The notes beneath the pieces were generated by a model. It saw only the letters and a list, made by a program, of their open reading frames with translations, had not been told where the DNA came from and made no database searches. DNA of 64,000 nucleotides from Propionispora sp. 2/2-37 (GTDB lineage Bacteria > Bacillota > Negativicutes > Propionisporales > Propionisporaceae), in contig NZ_CYSP01000018.1 of the NCBI RefSeq assembly GCF_001298735.1, positions 17,296 to 81,295 of the forward strand, given 5' to 3'. The position numbers and the translations under genes are program-made. Positions 1 through 7,724 of the stretch are shown here, one piece after another (the first letter of the stretch is position 1; each line of letters opens with the position of its first letter).

Positions 1-45
1 TTGCTGTCCGGAACTGAAACAATTCCGCCTGACAAAGAGTCTCTT

Positions 46-441
46 TTAAAAAGTAACCGTTCTGCTGCCCTTCATGTTGAAAAAACTAGCCTCGGCATTC
101 TCAATATAAAACAGCTCAAAAACATTATCATCAACGCTGTACATATTTTTAAGAAACGGCGCTGCCTCCAAAGCAGCCTGCTTGGTCTGCGGATTTGTAT
201 CGAAGACGGCCTTGCCGTTCAGCCGCAGCCATTCTCCGTTTTTATCCGATGTTGAAACCTCAAAGTAGGGATTTTCCTGAAGTTGACGATACACCTTTTT
301 TTGGTTATTCGTGCAAAAATACAATCTTTCCTTGTATTTCATAACAAAGCCGAAAGGACGTACTCTGGGAAACTTCCCTTCAACCGTGGCCAAATAAAAC
401 GTTGAGTTATCCGTAAGAAACCGAAGTACTTCGTCCATCAT
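46..441 (-). CDS. pyridoxamine 5'-phosphate oxidase-like flavin-binding protein
   Basis: About 131 residues with the split-barrel pattern of the PNPOx-like superfamily: an N-terminal helix, then FYLATVEGKFPRVRPFGFV, a strand with LYFCTNN, and a conserved GEWLRLNGKAVF strand. Family members bind FMN or F420-type flavins and reduce small substrates; the substrate here cannot be told. The start was set at the ATG at 441 because the AAGGAG ribosome site lies inside the longer frame that begins with GTG at 456. The gene stands alone, with no partner in the window. Family call is firm, the precise function unknown. Confidence 0.8.
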   Translation of the reverse strand: MMDEVLRFLTDNSTFYLATVEGKFPRVRPFGFVMKYKERLYFCTNNQKKVYRQLQENPYFEVSTSDKNGEWLRLNGKAVFDTNPQTKQAALEAAPFLKNMYSVDDNVFELFYIENAEASFFNMKGSRTVTF

Positions 442-607
442 ACCAATCTCCTTCACCTGTATTTTATATAGCTTACTTCTCTGCCAACCTGCCTATTCCT
501 ACTTTTATTAAAATAAAAATATCTAAGAATACATTACTGACTTTTCTAGGAGTAAAATACGCTCCGGCAGAATGTTTACTAAACCGTTATTTTCCTTAAT
601 CACCTCA

Positions 608-636
608 ACAAAAAAACCGCTTCACGCGGAAGCGGT
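608..636 (-). terminator. intrinsic terminator of the bacteriohemerythrin gene
   Basis: Read on the minus strand, an 8-bp perfect stem (ACCGCTTC with GAAGCGGT) with a 5-nt loop is followed by TTTTTTT. It lies 16 bases past the bacteriohemerythrin stop codon. The 150 bases between it and the next gene hold nothing else that I can recognise. Confidence 0.85.
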
Positions 637-651
637 GGAGGGAAACAACAG

Positions 652-1062
652 CTATTTCCCCCTAAAAAATTTTGCATACTGCATGTCTTTTTCTCTTATA
701 TGATGAATAAGCCACTGATAGGCGAAAAAAAACACATTAAAAGATAAAGCCTCTTCACCGGCCGCATAGCTTTCCCGCAAGCGAACCAATTCCTGGACAA
801 AACGGGTATGTTCCTCCTGATGCGGCAAAAGGTCGGGATACTTCTTTTGCGTCAGTATTTCCTCTTCTTCCACAAAATGCTGTCTGGCATAATCTTGAAG
901 CTCTTTGAGGAGTTCACCGGTAAGAATGCGCTCCTCATGGATCGACTCACAGGACTGGACCTTTTCATACATATCACGAAGAACATTAATCAGATGCTGG
1001 TGCTGCTCATCCACTTCCGTAATACCGATAAGCAAATCATCATCCCATTCTAAAAAATCCAC
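652..1062 (-). CDS. bacteriohemerythrin
   Basis: A 136-residue single-domain hemerythrin, the usual length. The di-iron ligands are in place: His in DEQHQHL, His and Glu in RQHFVEEEE, the two His of LPHQEEH, and the His/Asp of LIHHIREKDMQY. Such proteins bind O2 reversibly and in anaerobes are thought to buffer or deliver oxygen. The start codon is GTG at 1062, preceded by GAGGTGATC. It is a single-gene unit closed by its own terminator. In this setting an oxygen-sensing or oxygen-scavenging role that protects the oxygen-sensitive reductase encoded nearby is reasonable but inferred. Confidence 0.92.
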   Translation of the reverse strand: MDFLEWDDDLLIGITEVDEQHQHLINVLRDMYEKVQSCESIHEERILTGELLKELQDYARQHFVEEEEILTQKKYPDLLPHQEEHTRFVQELVRLRESYAAGEEALSFNVFFFAYQWLIHHIREKDMQYAKFFRGK

Positions 1063-1299
1063 GATCCGATCACCTCAATATAGTTATGGGTTATATAACA
1101 GAGACACGCGGCTAATAATTGAATCAGAAAATGTAATGCCTGACAGGCAACAGGTATTTATTTAATCATGACTTAAGGCTCAGTGAGGTTTCAGGAAAAA
1201 AGCAAAATAGCTGTCACGCTGTTACTGCAAATACGCATTCAAATTATATGCAATTATATGCTATGGGTTAATTCGCTAGCGGAACGTAGAAATCCTCCA

Positions 1300-2295
1300 T
1301 TACAAACTTGTTTGTGCCTGTACCGCTGTAATTGCAACCACCCCAACGATATCCTCCGCTTTACAACCCCTGGACAAGTCATTGATCGGTTTGGCCAAGC
1401 CCTGAGTAACCGGTCCGTACGCCTGCGCTTTGGCCAAACGTTCCGTAAGCTTATAACCGATATTCCCGGCATTCAGATCAGGAAATATCAGTACATTGGC
1501 AGCCCCGGCCACACTGCTTTGCGGAGCCTTCAGCCTGGCGACACGCTCAACCAGGGCGGCATCCACCTGCAGTTCTCCGTCAAGTCGCAAACCGGGTGCC
1601 TTTTGTTTAGCCAGCGACGTTGCCTGGACCACTTTTTCGGTAAGAGCGCTTCTGGCACTGCCAAAGGTAGAATAAGACAGCATAGCCACAACCGGTGTAA
1701 TCCCCAGTAACTGCTGCATCGTCTGTGCGGAAGCAATAGCAATTTCGGAAAGCTGCTCCGCATCGGGATTCTCATTTAAAGCACAATCGGAAAATAATAA
1801 AATCCCGTCTTGCCCATATTCGCAGTCGGGAATAACCATAACAAAAAAAGTGGAGACCAGCTTAGATGCCGGAGCAGTTTTAATAATCTGAAGAGCCGGG
1901 CGCAGGGTATCTGCGGTAGAATGAATCGCCCCCGAAACCAACCCGTCGGCATCGTTTTGCTTCATCATCATCATGCCATAATAAACCGGATCTTTGATCA
2001 ATTGCCGGGCTTTTTCCAATGTCATTCCCTTGGATTTCCGCAATTCATAAAAGGCCATGCTGTATTCTTCATGCTTTTCTGCCGTTTCACTATCAATGAT
2101 CGTAACTCCCGACAGATCAATATTGCCTGCTGCCCGCAGAATTTCAGACTTAGAGCCCACCAGAATCACATCGGCAATATCCTTTGCCGCCACTTCAGAG
2201 GCAGCTTTAAGTACACGCAGATCACCAGCCTCCGGTAAAACAATCTTCTGTTTATTCACTTTGGCCCTTTGCATCATCTGCTCCATGAAACTCAT
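1300..2295 (-). CDS. pta: phosphate acetyltransferase
   Basis: 331 residues, the normal length of short-form Pta. It converts acetyl-CoA and phosphate to acetyl phosphate, which acetate kinase uses to make ATP. Family motifs are visible: IVLPEAGDLRVLKAA near the start, the DGLVSGAIHST segment, PDCEYGQDG, and the C-terminal LNAGNIGYKLTERLAKAQAYGPVTQGL region with the substrate-binding Arg. The ribosome site AAAGGAG precedes ATG. No acetate kinase gene lies beside it, so ackA must be elsewhere. About 235 bases without a gene follow on each side. The call is secure. Confidence 0.96.
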   Translation of the reverse strand: MSFMEQMMQRAKVNKQKIVLPEAGDLRVLKAASEVAAKDIADVILVGSKSEILRAAGNIDLSGVTIIDSETAEKHEEYSMAFYELRKSKGMTLEKARQLIKDPVYYGMMMMKQNDADGLVSGAIHSTADTLRPALQIIKTAPASKLVSTFFVMVIPDCEYGQDGILLFSDCALNENPDAEQLSEIAIASAQTMQQLLGITPVVAMLSYSTFGSARSALTEKVVQATSLAKQKAPGLRLDGELQVDAALVERVARLKAPQSSVAGAANVLIFPDLNAGNIGYKLTERLAKAQAYGPVTQGLAKPINDLSRGCKAEDIVGVVAITAVQAQTSL

Positions 2296-2560
2296 AATCG
2301 AATCACTCCTTTGCCTTCAAAATTGATAAGAAACAACACTTCTCATGCTTAAAGCAGTTCAAGTAAGTATATTTACCATAAAAATACAAAATCCTGCAGA
2401 AAATCTCTATTCTTTAATCCTCCACGAAAGCATCAATTCCGGGAATTAACTTGCTATTTTTATCCATAAGCCAACACCAGCAGTGTACTGACGCCAACCT
2501 GGGAAATAATTAACGGATTTAAATGAAATGCAGTGGAAACCGCTATTCCCAGGAAAATAG

Positions 2561-2812
2561 CTATAACTCATAGTCGGATTTCACTAACCTTTCTTTTTGC
2601 CTGCGGCTCATTTTTTTAATGGCCGCTTCCCGTTTGCGGGCAGCATTCTGTTCAGGAAACTCCTCATAATATACCAGCTCTACCGGCAACCGGCAACGCG
2701 TATAACGGGCCGCTTTTCCGGCGTTATGTGCGGCAAGCCGCATGTTTATATCCACTGTCCATCCGGTATAGAACGTGCCATCAGCACATCTGAGCATATA
2801 AGTAAATGCCAT
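2561..2812 (-). CDS. GIY-YIG nuclease superfamily protein (UPF0213 type)
   Basis: A compact 83-residue GIY-YIG domain: TYMLRCADGTFYTGWT carries the two Tyr strands, followed by the catalytic-type Arg (INMRLAAH), RYT, and a Glu-containing helix (EEFPEQNAARKREAAIKK). I start it at the ATG at 2812, which has GGAGG eight bases upstream; the longer open frame to 2926 has no ribosome site and a non-conserved extension. The stand-alone form is widespread in bacteria and is thought to act on damaged or branched DNA; no homing-endonuclease or mobile context is seen. Confidence 0.85.
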   Translation of the reverse strand: MAFTYMLRCADGTFYTGWTVDINMRLAAHNAGKAARYTRCRLPVELVYYEEFPEQNAARKREAAIKKMSRRQKERLVKSDYEL

Positions 2813-2971
2813 AAAATTCCTCCACCTGAGTCGTAGTACCAACGTATCAAACATCCCCCTGTCTGTCAAGGATTCCCTGTTTTTCATCAAATAAAATGTT
2901 TTGTCATTTAATTTAAGATAATTCAAATTTGTGGATTATCCTTATTTTTTAAATACTTATACCACTTTATC

Positions 2972-3019
2972 ATACAATATATTGAGTTTTAATCGTTTGA
3001 CAAGCACAATATATGGTAA
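2972..3019. promoter_or_regulatory. tandem NrdR-box-like operators
   Basis: Two 16-bp sites, at 2972-2987 (ATACAATATATTGAGT) and 3004-3019 (core CACAATATATGG), share ACAATATAT and resemble the NrdR consensus acaCwAtATaTwgtgt. The repeats are 32 bp apart, three helical turns, the spacing typical of NrdR box pairs. The second box fills the spacer of the nrdD promoter and the first lies just upstream of the -35, an arrangement suited to repression when dATP is high. The nrdR gene itself is not in the window. Confidence 0.75.
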
Positions 3020-3025
3020 TATGAT
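2997..3025 (+). promoter_or_regulatory. sigma-A type promoter of nrdD
   Basis: TTGACA at 2997-3002, 17-bp spacer, TATGAT at 3020-3025. Predicted start of transcription is near 3032, leaving a leader of about 57 bases before the chosen ATG. It overlaps the NrdR-like boxes. Confidence 0.8.
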
Positions 3026-3088
3026 AAATAAAGAATACAGACAAAGGAGGCAAAGGGCGAAACAGACCGATACCGCGCCCTGTTGATT

Positions 3089-5422
3089 ATGATCACAACA
3101 ATAGTTAAAAGAGATGGACGGGAAGTCCCTTTCAATCTCGAAAAAATCAGCAATGCCATTAATAAATCGCTCTATGCGACAGGTACCAGGGACGAAAAAC
3201 TGGCGCTGGATCTTGCCGCTAAAGTTGTAGCAGAAGTAGATCATGAAAACTTCGGTAAAAACGTGTCTCCCACGGTAGAAGAAATACAGGATATTGTTGA
3301 AAAGGTTTTAATTGATGCCGATCTTTCGAAAGCCGCCAAAGCATACATCCTCTATCGTGCCGAACGTACCAGGGCGCGTGAAATGAACACGCGGTTAATG
3401 AAAACCTATGAAGAAATTACCCACAGGGACTCGAAAGAAAGCAATTTGAAGCGTGACAATGCCAATATTGACGGCGATACGGCGATGGGCGCCATGCTTA
3501 AGTATGGCGCGGAAGGCGCAAAGATCTATAATGAAATGTATATCCTTAAAAGCGAACATGCCAAAGCTCATCGCGACGGTGATATACACATTCATGATTT
3601 TGACTTTTATACATTAACAACAACCTGCTGTCAGATTGATATCAAGAAATTATTTAAAAACGGATTTTCCACCGGCCACGGCTATCTGCGGGAGCCTAAT
3701 GATATTGTCAGTTACTCCGCTCTTGCCTGTATTGCCATACAGTCCAATCAGAATGACCAGCATGGCGGCCAAAGCATCCCGAATTTTGATTATGGCCTCG
3801 CCGACGGGGTAAGAAAAACCTTTGCCCGGAAATACAGGGAAAACCTGATCCGCATCCTTGCCTTCTCCAGCAATAATTGGGACGAAGTTGCCGAAATAGT
3901 AAAAAGAACGGGCAAGGATATTGAAGAACGCCTGCACCTGACTCCAACGCTCGCCGACAGCAGTCCGTATCTTGCTGAAGAATGCCGGGTGTTATCCGAC
4001 AGCTTTGCTGTGGATTTGGTAAAAAGGGCCCAAGCCTTTTCCCGTGAACAGGCACTGGAAGAAACCGACCGGGCAACGTATCAGGCCATGGAGGCATTAA
4101 TCCACAACTTAAATACTATGCACAGCCGGGCTGGCGCGCAGGTTCCGTTCAGTTCCATCAATTACGGCACCGATACCTCACCGGAGGGGCGTATGGTAAT
4201 GAAAAATATCATGCTCGCCACCGAAGCCGGCCTTGGTTACGGCGAAACGCCTATTTTTCCAATTCAAATTTTTAAAATTAAAGAAGGTATAAACTACAAT
4301 CCCGGCGATCCTAACTACGATCTATTCAAGCTGGCCTGCCGGGTCAGTGCGAAACGTCTCTTCCCTAACTTTTCCTTTATCGACGCTCCTTTTAATTTGC
4401 AATACTATAAAGAGGGACAACCTGAAACGGAAATCGCCTATATGGGCTGCCGTACACGTGTTATCGGCAATATCCACGATCCGGAACGCCAAATTGTCTA
4501 CAGTCGAGGCAATCTCAGCTTCACCTCCATCAATCTGCCCCGGCTGGGAATCCTGAGCAATGACATACCTGAGTTTTACAACAGGCTTGATAGTATGATC
4601 GATCTTTGCATTGACCAATTGCTGGACCGTTTTGAAATCCAATGCCGCAAAAAAGTCCGTAATTTCCCGTTCCTGATGGGAGACGGCGTATGGCTGGATT
4701 CCGAAAAGCTGGGTCCGGATGATGAAATCCGCGAAGTATTAAAACACGGAACACTGACAGTCGGCTTTATCGGCCTGGCCGAATGTCTGAAAGCCCTGAC
4801 CGGCAAACACCATGGCGAATCGGAGGAAATGCAAAAACTGGGCCTGGAAATCGTCCGTCATATGCGTCGGCGCATGGATGAGGCGGCCGCTAAATATAAA
4901 CTGAACTTTTCACTGCTCGCAACACCGGCGGAGGGTCTTTCCGGAAGATTCATTGAGATTGACCGCAAACGTTTTGGCAGCCTGACAGGTATAACAGACC
5001 GCGAATATTATACGAATTCATTCCATATACCGGTTTACTACCCTATCAGCGCCTATGATAAAATCCGTCTGGAAGCGCCTTATCATAATCTTACCAACGG
5101 CGGGCATATCACCTATATCGAACTCGACGGTGCCCCTACAGGAAATCTGGAAGCGTTTGAACGGGTCATACGCTGCATGAAGGAACAGGGAGTCGGCTAT
5201 GGTTCCATCAATCATCCGGTTGACCGTGACCCGGTATGCGGCTATAACGGCATTATCGGCGATACGTGCCCGAAATGCGGCCGTAAAGAAACCGGTTCCG
5301 TCTCCTTTGAACGGATCCGCCGTATAACCGGCTACCTTGTCGGCACCCTCGACCGTTTCAACAACGCCAAACGGGCTGAAGTCCGTGACCGTTTTAAACA
5401 TTTTAATGTGAAGTCCAATTAA
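3089..5422 (+). CDS. nrdD: anaerobic (class III) ribonucleoside-triphosphate reductase
   Basis: 777 residues. It reduces ribonucleotides to deoxyribonucleotides with a glycyl radical and works only without oxygen. An N-terminal ATP-cone (residues 1 to about 95, IVKRDGREVPFNLEKI) is followed by the catalytic barrel with TTTCCQIDI and YMGCRTRV cysteines, and a C-terminal zinc-type segment (DPVCGYNG then CPKCGR) just before the glycyl-radical site RRITGYL. The ATG at 3089 has no ribosome site at normal distance; GGAGG at 3046-3050 lies about 38 bases upstream, and a TTG at 3083 is the alternative start. The activase gene nrdG is not adjacent, which is less common. Confidence 0.96.
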   Translation: MITTIVKRDGREVPFNLEKISNAINKSLYATGTRDEKLALDLAAKVVAEVDHENFGKNVSPTVEEIQDIVEKVLIDADLSKAAKAYILYRAERTRAREMNTRLMKTYEEITHRDSKESNLKRDNANIDGDTAMGAMLKYGAEGAKIYNEMYILKSEHAKAHRDGDIHIHDFDFYTLTTTCCQIDIKKLFKNGFSTGHGYLREPNDIVSYSALACIAIQSNQNDQHGGQSIPNFDYGLADGVRKTFARKYRENLIRILAFSSNNWDEVAEIVKRTGKDIEERLHLTPTLADSSPYLAEECRVLSDSFAVDLVKRAQAFSREQALEETDRATYQAMEALIHNLNTMHSRAGAQVPFSSINYGTDTSPEGRMVMKNIMLATEAGLGYGETPIFPIQIFKIKEGINYNPGDPNYDLFKLACRVSAKRLFPNFSFIDAPFNLQYYKEGQPETEIAYMGCRTRVIGNIHDPERQIVYSRGNLSFTSINLPRLGILSNDIPEFYNRLDSMIDLCIDQLLDRFEIQCRKKVRNFPFLMGDGVWLDSEKLGPDDEIREVLKHGTLTVGFIGLAECLKALTGKHHGESEEMQKLGLEIVRHMRRRMDEAAAKYKLNFSLLATPAEGLSGRFIEIDRKRFGSLTGITDREYYTNSFHIPVYYPISAYDKIRLEAPYHNLTNGGHITYIELDGAPTGNLEAFERVIRCMKEQGVGYGSINHPVDRDPVCGYNGIIGDTCPKCGRKETGSVSFERIRRITGYLVGTLDRFNNAKRAEVRDRFKHFNVKSN

Positions 5423-5430
5423 CACTACTG

Positions 5431-5472
5431 TAAATAAATCCGCGCCGGCATAAGCCGGCGCGGATTTATTTA
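5431..5472. terminator. long bidirectional terminator hairpin
   Basis: A perfect 19-bp inverted repeat with a 4-nt loop: A/T-rich outer stem (TAAATAAATC) and G/C-rich inner stem (CGCGCCGGC). It ends nrdD 9 bases after the stop and can also serve the minus-strand lipoprotein frame. Confidence 0.85.
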
Positions 5473-5499
5473 TAAACCCAAAACCGTTTTTTACAGCTG

Positions 5500-5641
5500 T
5501 TAAACCCGAACCGCGGTATCACTATTCTCAGGCGTTGCCTTGCCAGGATCCGCTCCTTTACCGGCACAGCCGCTTAGCAAAAAAAGCAGGCTAATAACAA
5601 AAAACAGGTCAACTATGACCCAAACGTTTCTTTTTCCGCAT
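5500..5641 (-). pseudogene. small lipoprotein gene with a broken frame
   Basis: Read on the minus strand, ATG at 5641 has a strong GGGAGGAG ribosome site, but its frame stops after ten codons. The neighbouring frame from there to 5500 encodes a textbook lipoprotein signal, a long hydrophobic run ending LLFLLSGC, then a short polar tail of about 20 residues. Removing a single A from the AAAAA run just after the start (forward 5632-5636) joins them into one 46-residue lipoprotein. So this is a one-base frameshift, a sequencing error in a homopolymer, or slippage. Short lipoproteins of this size are common and of unknown role. Confidence 0.55.
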
Positions 5642-5830
5642 ACACTCTCCTCCCAACAGTTAAATATCTCTACATGGAATAGTATTTCCCGAATTATACA
5701 CACAAAACATCGCTTTGAATATATCGCAAAATGATAAGTAATTACAATAAGCAACAAAAAAACCAATAAAAGGTTTTTTGATGATTTTTGTAGAATACTC
5801 GTTTCATTAACGAACTTATCAGGAGATCTT

Positions 5831-7495
5831 ATGGACATTATTCAATTATCAGTTGTTGGCTCCTCCATTGGAACCATTTCTATTATTTTAATATATATGT
5901 ATTTATATGTGGTATATCACGAGCGTTACATGGGCATTTGGGCGGCAAGCTGGCTTATTCTCCTTTCACGATACCTTATTTTCGACACTGGTCTACTTCC
6001 CTGGAGACAATCAGATCTAGGCCTAGCCATCTATCAACTGATGATTTTTATCAGCGTTCTAATGTTTGTATGGGGTACTCATATATTTATTAACAAACCC
6101 TTCAGTAAATGGTGGATATATGGAACTATCGGCGTGATTGCTATAAGTACCGTATTAAATACATTTTTAATGTCTTTGACCTTTAAACTTTTGCTTCCAA
6201 TTTATATATGCTGTTTTGTTGGTATATGGCTAGGCTTTATATTTTTACACCAAACTAACTTGCAGGGACTAGGAAGACATATTACCGGCTATTCATACAT
6301 ATCATGGAGCCTTCTTAATCTGACCGCCCCTTTTACCATAGGTGGGTTCTCCTTTCTTCCCCTTGCCTATTCATTGGGCGGAATACTGCGCCTGACAATT
6401 GCTGTTGGTACTTTATTACTTTATTTTGAAAAAACAAGAATAGATTTACTTAACAAAGAGATGCAATATCGGTTATTAGCAGAAAATGCCATTGATATAA
6501 TTTACCACTATCAACTGCTCCCTAAACAACAATTGGAATATATAAGCCCTTCCGTATCATTAGTGACCGGATACACTCCAGAAGAATTCTACAGTAATAA
6601 ATCACTAATTTCTAGTATTATACATCCCGATGACCGATCTCTCACGGATAGTTTTACCGCTAAATTACCAGATTCTACTACTTTACCATTAACATTTCGC
6701 TTACTCTGTAAAGATAGTTCCGTTCTTTGGGTTGAACAAAAGTGTGTCCCTATTTATGATGCCAAAGGTAATTTTGTAGCTTTGGAGGGCATCGTTCGTG
6801 ATATCACCACACGCAAAAAACTGGAACAAATGTCTTCCTTGTTTGACCGGATGAATATGGTGGGCAGCATGGCAGCAGCCGTCGCCCATGAGATTAGAAA
6901 CCCATTAACCACCGTTCGCGGTTATTTACAGATCCTAGCAAGAAAAGAAAAATATCGACCTGAGAAAGAAAAATTTGATTTAATGACAGAGGAAATTGAT
7001 CGGGCCAACTCTATAATCCGAGAATACTTGTCTTTGTCCCGTGAAAAAATAATTGATTTAAAAACCAGCTCGCTAAATCATATTATTAACGCATTATATC
7101 CTTTAATCCAGGCTGATGCTACCTCCTTCAAAGTTAACGTTCTACTTGAACTAAATGAAATTCCCGACTTACTGCTGGATGAAAATGAAATTCGTCAGTT
7201 ATTGCTGAATCTGGTTCGTAACGGAATCGAAGCCATGCCTTCCGGCGGCGACTTGGTACTTCGCACTTTTCGGGAGGACAACTACATTGTATTATCAATC
7301 AGAGATCATGGATCGGGAATTCCTTCCCATGTGCTCGACAACCTGGGAACGCCTTTTCTCACAACCAAGGACACCGGGACAGGCTTAGGCCTCCCTATTT
7401 GTTATCAAATAGCCCACAGACATCATGCTAGTATCCGAGTCTCTACCAATGACCAAGGAACAACTATGTCTGTATATTTTCCTTATACATTATAA
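5831..7495 (+). CDS. membrane-bound PAS sensor histidine kinase
   Basis: 554 residues. The first 200 or so form six or seven membrane helices without a recognisable sensor family. A PAS domain follows (about 215-335, with YISPSVSLVTGYTPEEF and HPDDR), then a HisKA dimerisation helix with the phosphorylated His in AHEIRNPLTTVRGY, and an HATPase domain (N box LLNLVRNGIEAM, G boxes DHGSGIP and TGTGLGLPI). The layout recalls sporulation-type kinases of spore-forming Firmicutes such as KinB, which pass phosphate to Spo0F; that is inference. No response regulator is adjacent. Start ATG with AGGAG upstream. Base composition is clearly more AT-rich than nrdD. Confidence 0.9.
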   Translation: MDIIQLSVVGSSIGTISIILIYMYLYVVYHERYMGIWAASWLILLSRYLIFDTGLLPWRQSDLGLAIYQLMIFISVLMFVWGTHIFINKPFSKWWIYGTIGVIAISTVLNTFLMSLTFKLLLPIYICCFVGIWLGFIFLHQTNLQGLGRHITGYSYISWSLLNLTAPFTIGGFSFLPLAYSLGGILRLTIAVGTLLLYFEKTRIDLLNKEMQYRLLAENAIDIIYHYQLLPKQQLEYISPSVSLVTGYTPEEFYSNKSLISSIIHPDDRSLTDSFTAKLPDSTTLPLTFRLLCKDSSVLWVEQKCVPIYDAKGNFVALEGIVRDITTRKKLEQMSSLFDRMNMVGSMAAAVAHEIRNPLTTVRGYLQILARKEKYRPEKEKFDLMTEEIDRANSIIREYLSLSREKIIDLKTSSLNHIINALYPLIQADATSFKVNVLLELNEIPDLLLDENEIRQLLLNLVRNGIEAMPSGGDLVLRTFREDNYIVLSIRDHGSGIPSHVLDNLGTPFLTTKDTGTGLGLPICYQIAHRHHASIRVSTNDQGTTMSVYFPYTL

Positions 7496-7512
7496 AATTA
7501 TAAAAAAACATT

Positions 7513-7560
7513 AAAACCCTTTTTCAAGGAAAACTCATTCCTTGAAAAAGGGTTTTTTAT
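7513..7560 (+). terminator. intrinsic terminator of the histidine kinase gene
   Basis: A 17-bp stem (AACCCTTTTTCAAGGAA with TTCCTTGAAAAAGGGTT) and 6-nt loop followed by TTTTATG; starts 18 bases after the kinase stop and separates it from the acyltransferase gene. Confidence 0.9.
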
Positions 7561-7667
7561 GTTTTTATAAGCTTTTATCAAATCTACATTTCTTTTCATT
7601 TTTCTACATTATTTTCGAGGATTTTCGTTATTCTCTCCGTATCCCCTAAAAAAAGGAGGTGCTAAAG

Positions 7668-7679
7668 ATGAATTTATAG
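7668..7679 (+). other. three-codon upstream reading frame (ATG AAT TTA TAG)
   Basis: A near-perfect ribosome site, AAAAAAGGAGGTG, stands eight bases before ATG, yet the frame closes after Met-Asn-Leu. It lies 45 bases upstream of the acyltransferase start, in its probable leader. It may be a chance product or the stump of a lost gene, or a minigene that affects ribosome traffic or message stability. Seen in the sequence; its function is unknown. Confidence 0.4.
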
Positions 7680-7724
7680 TTTCAAATTCTTTATTGTAAA
7701 AAACTACCTAAAGGAGAGACTATT

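Noticed and set aside
1..34. Imperfect inverted repeat (TGTC-GGAA / TTCC-GACA) at the edge
   Set aside because: The stem is interrupted and lacks a T run; too weak to call a terminator.
1..255. Open frame of 84 codons at the left edge, plus strand
   Set aside because: It is antisense to the PNPOx-like gene, has no ribosome site and shows no family features.
2460..2566. Hydrophobic minus-strand frame of about 35 codons after the GIY-YIG gene
   Set aside because: It reads like a membrane segment, but hydrophobicity alone is expected by chance in such DNA and there is no start or family motif.
2561..2812. GIY-YIG gene as a homing endonuclease or mobile intron
   Set aside because: Only the 83-residue stand-alone domain is present and there is no intron or split gene.
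5831..7495. Histidine kinase as a phage or plasmid gene
   Set aside because: AT-rich composition is the only sign; no integrase, repeat or attachment site is seen.
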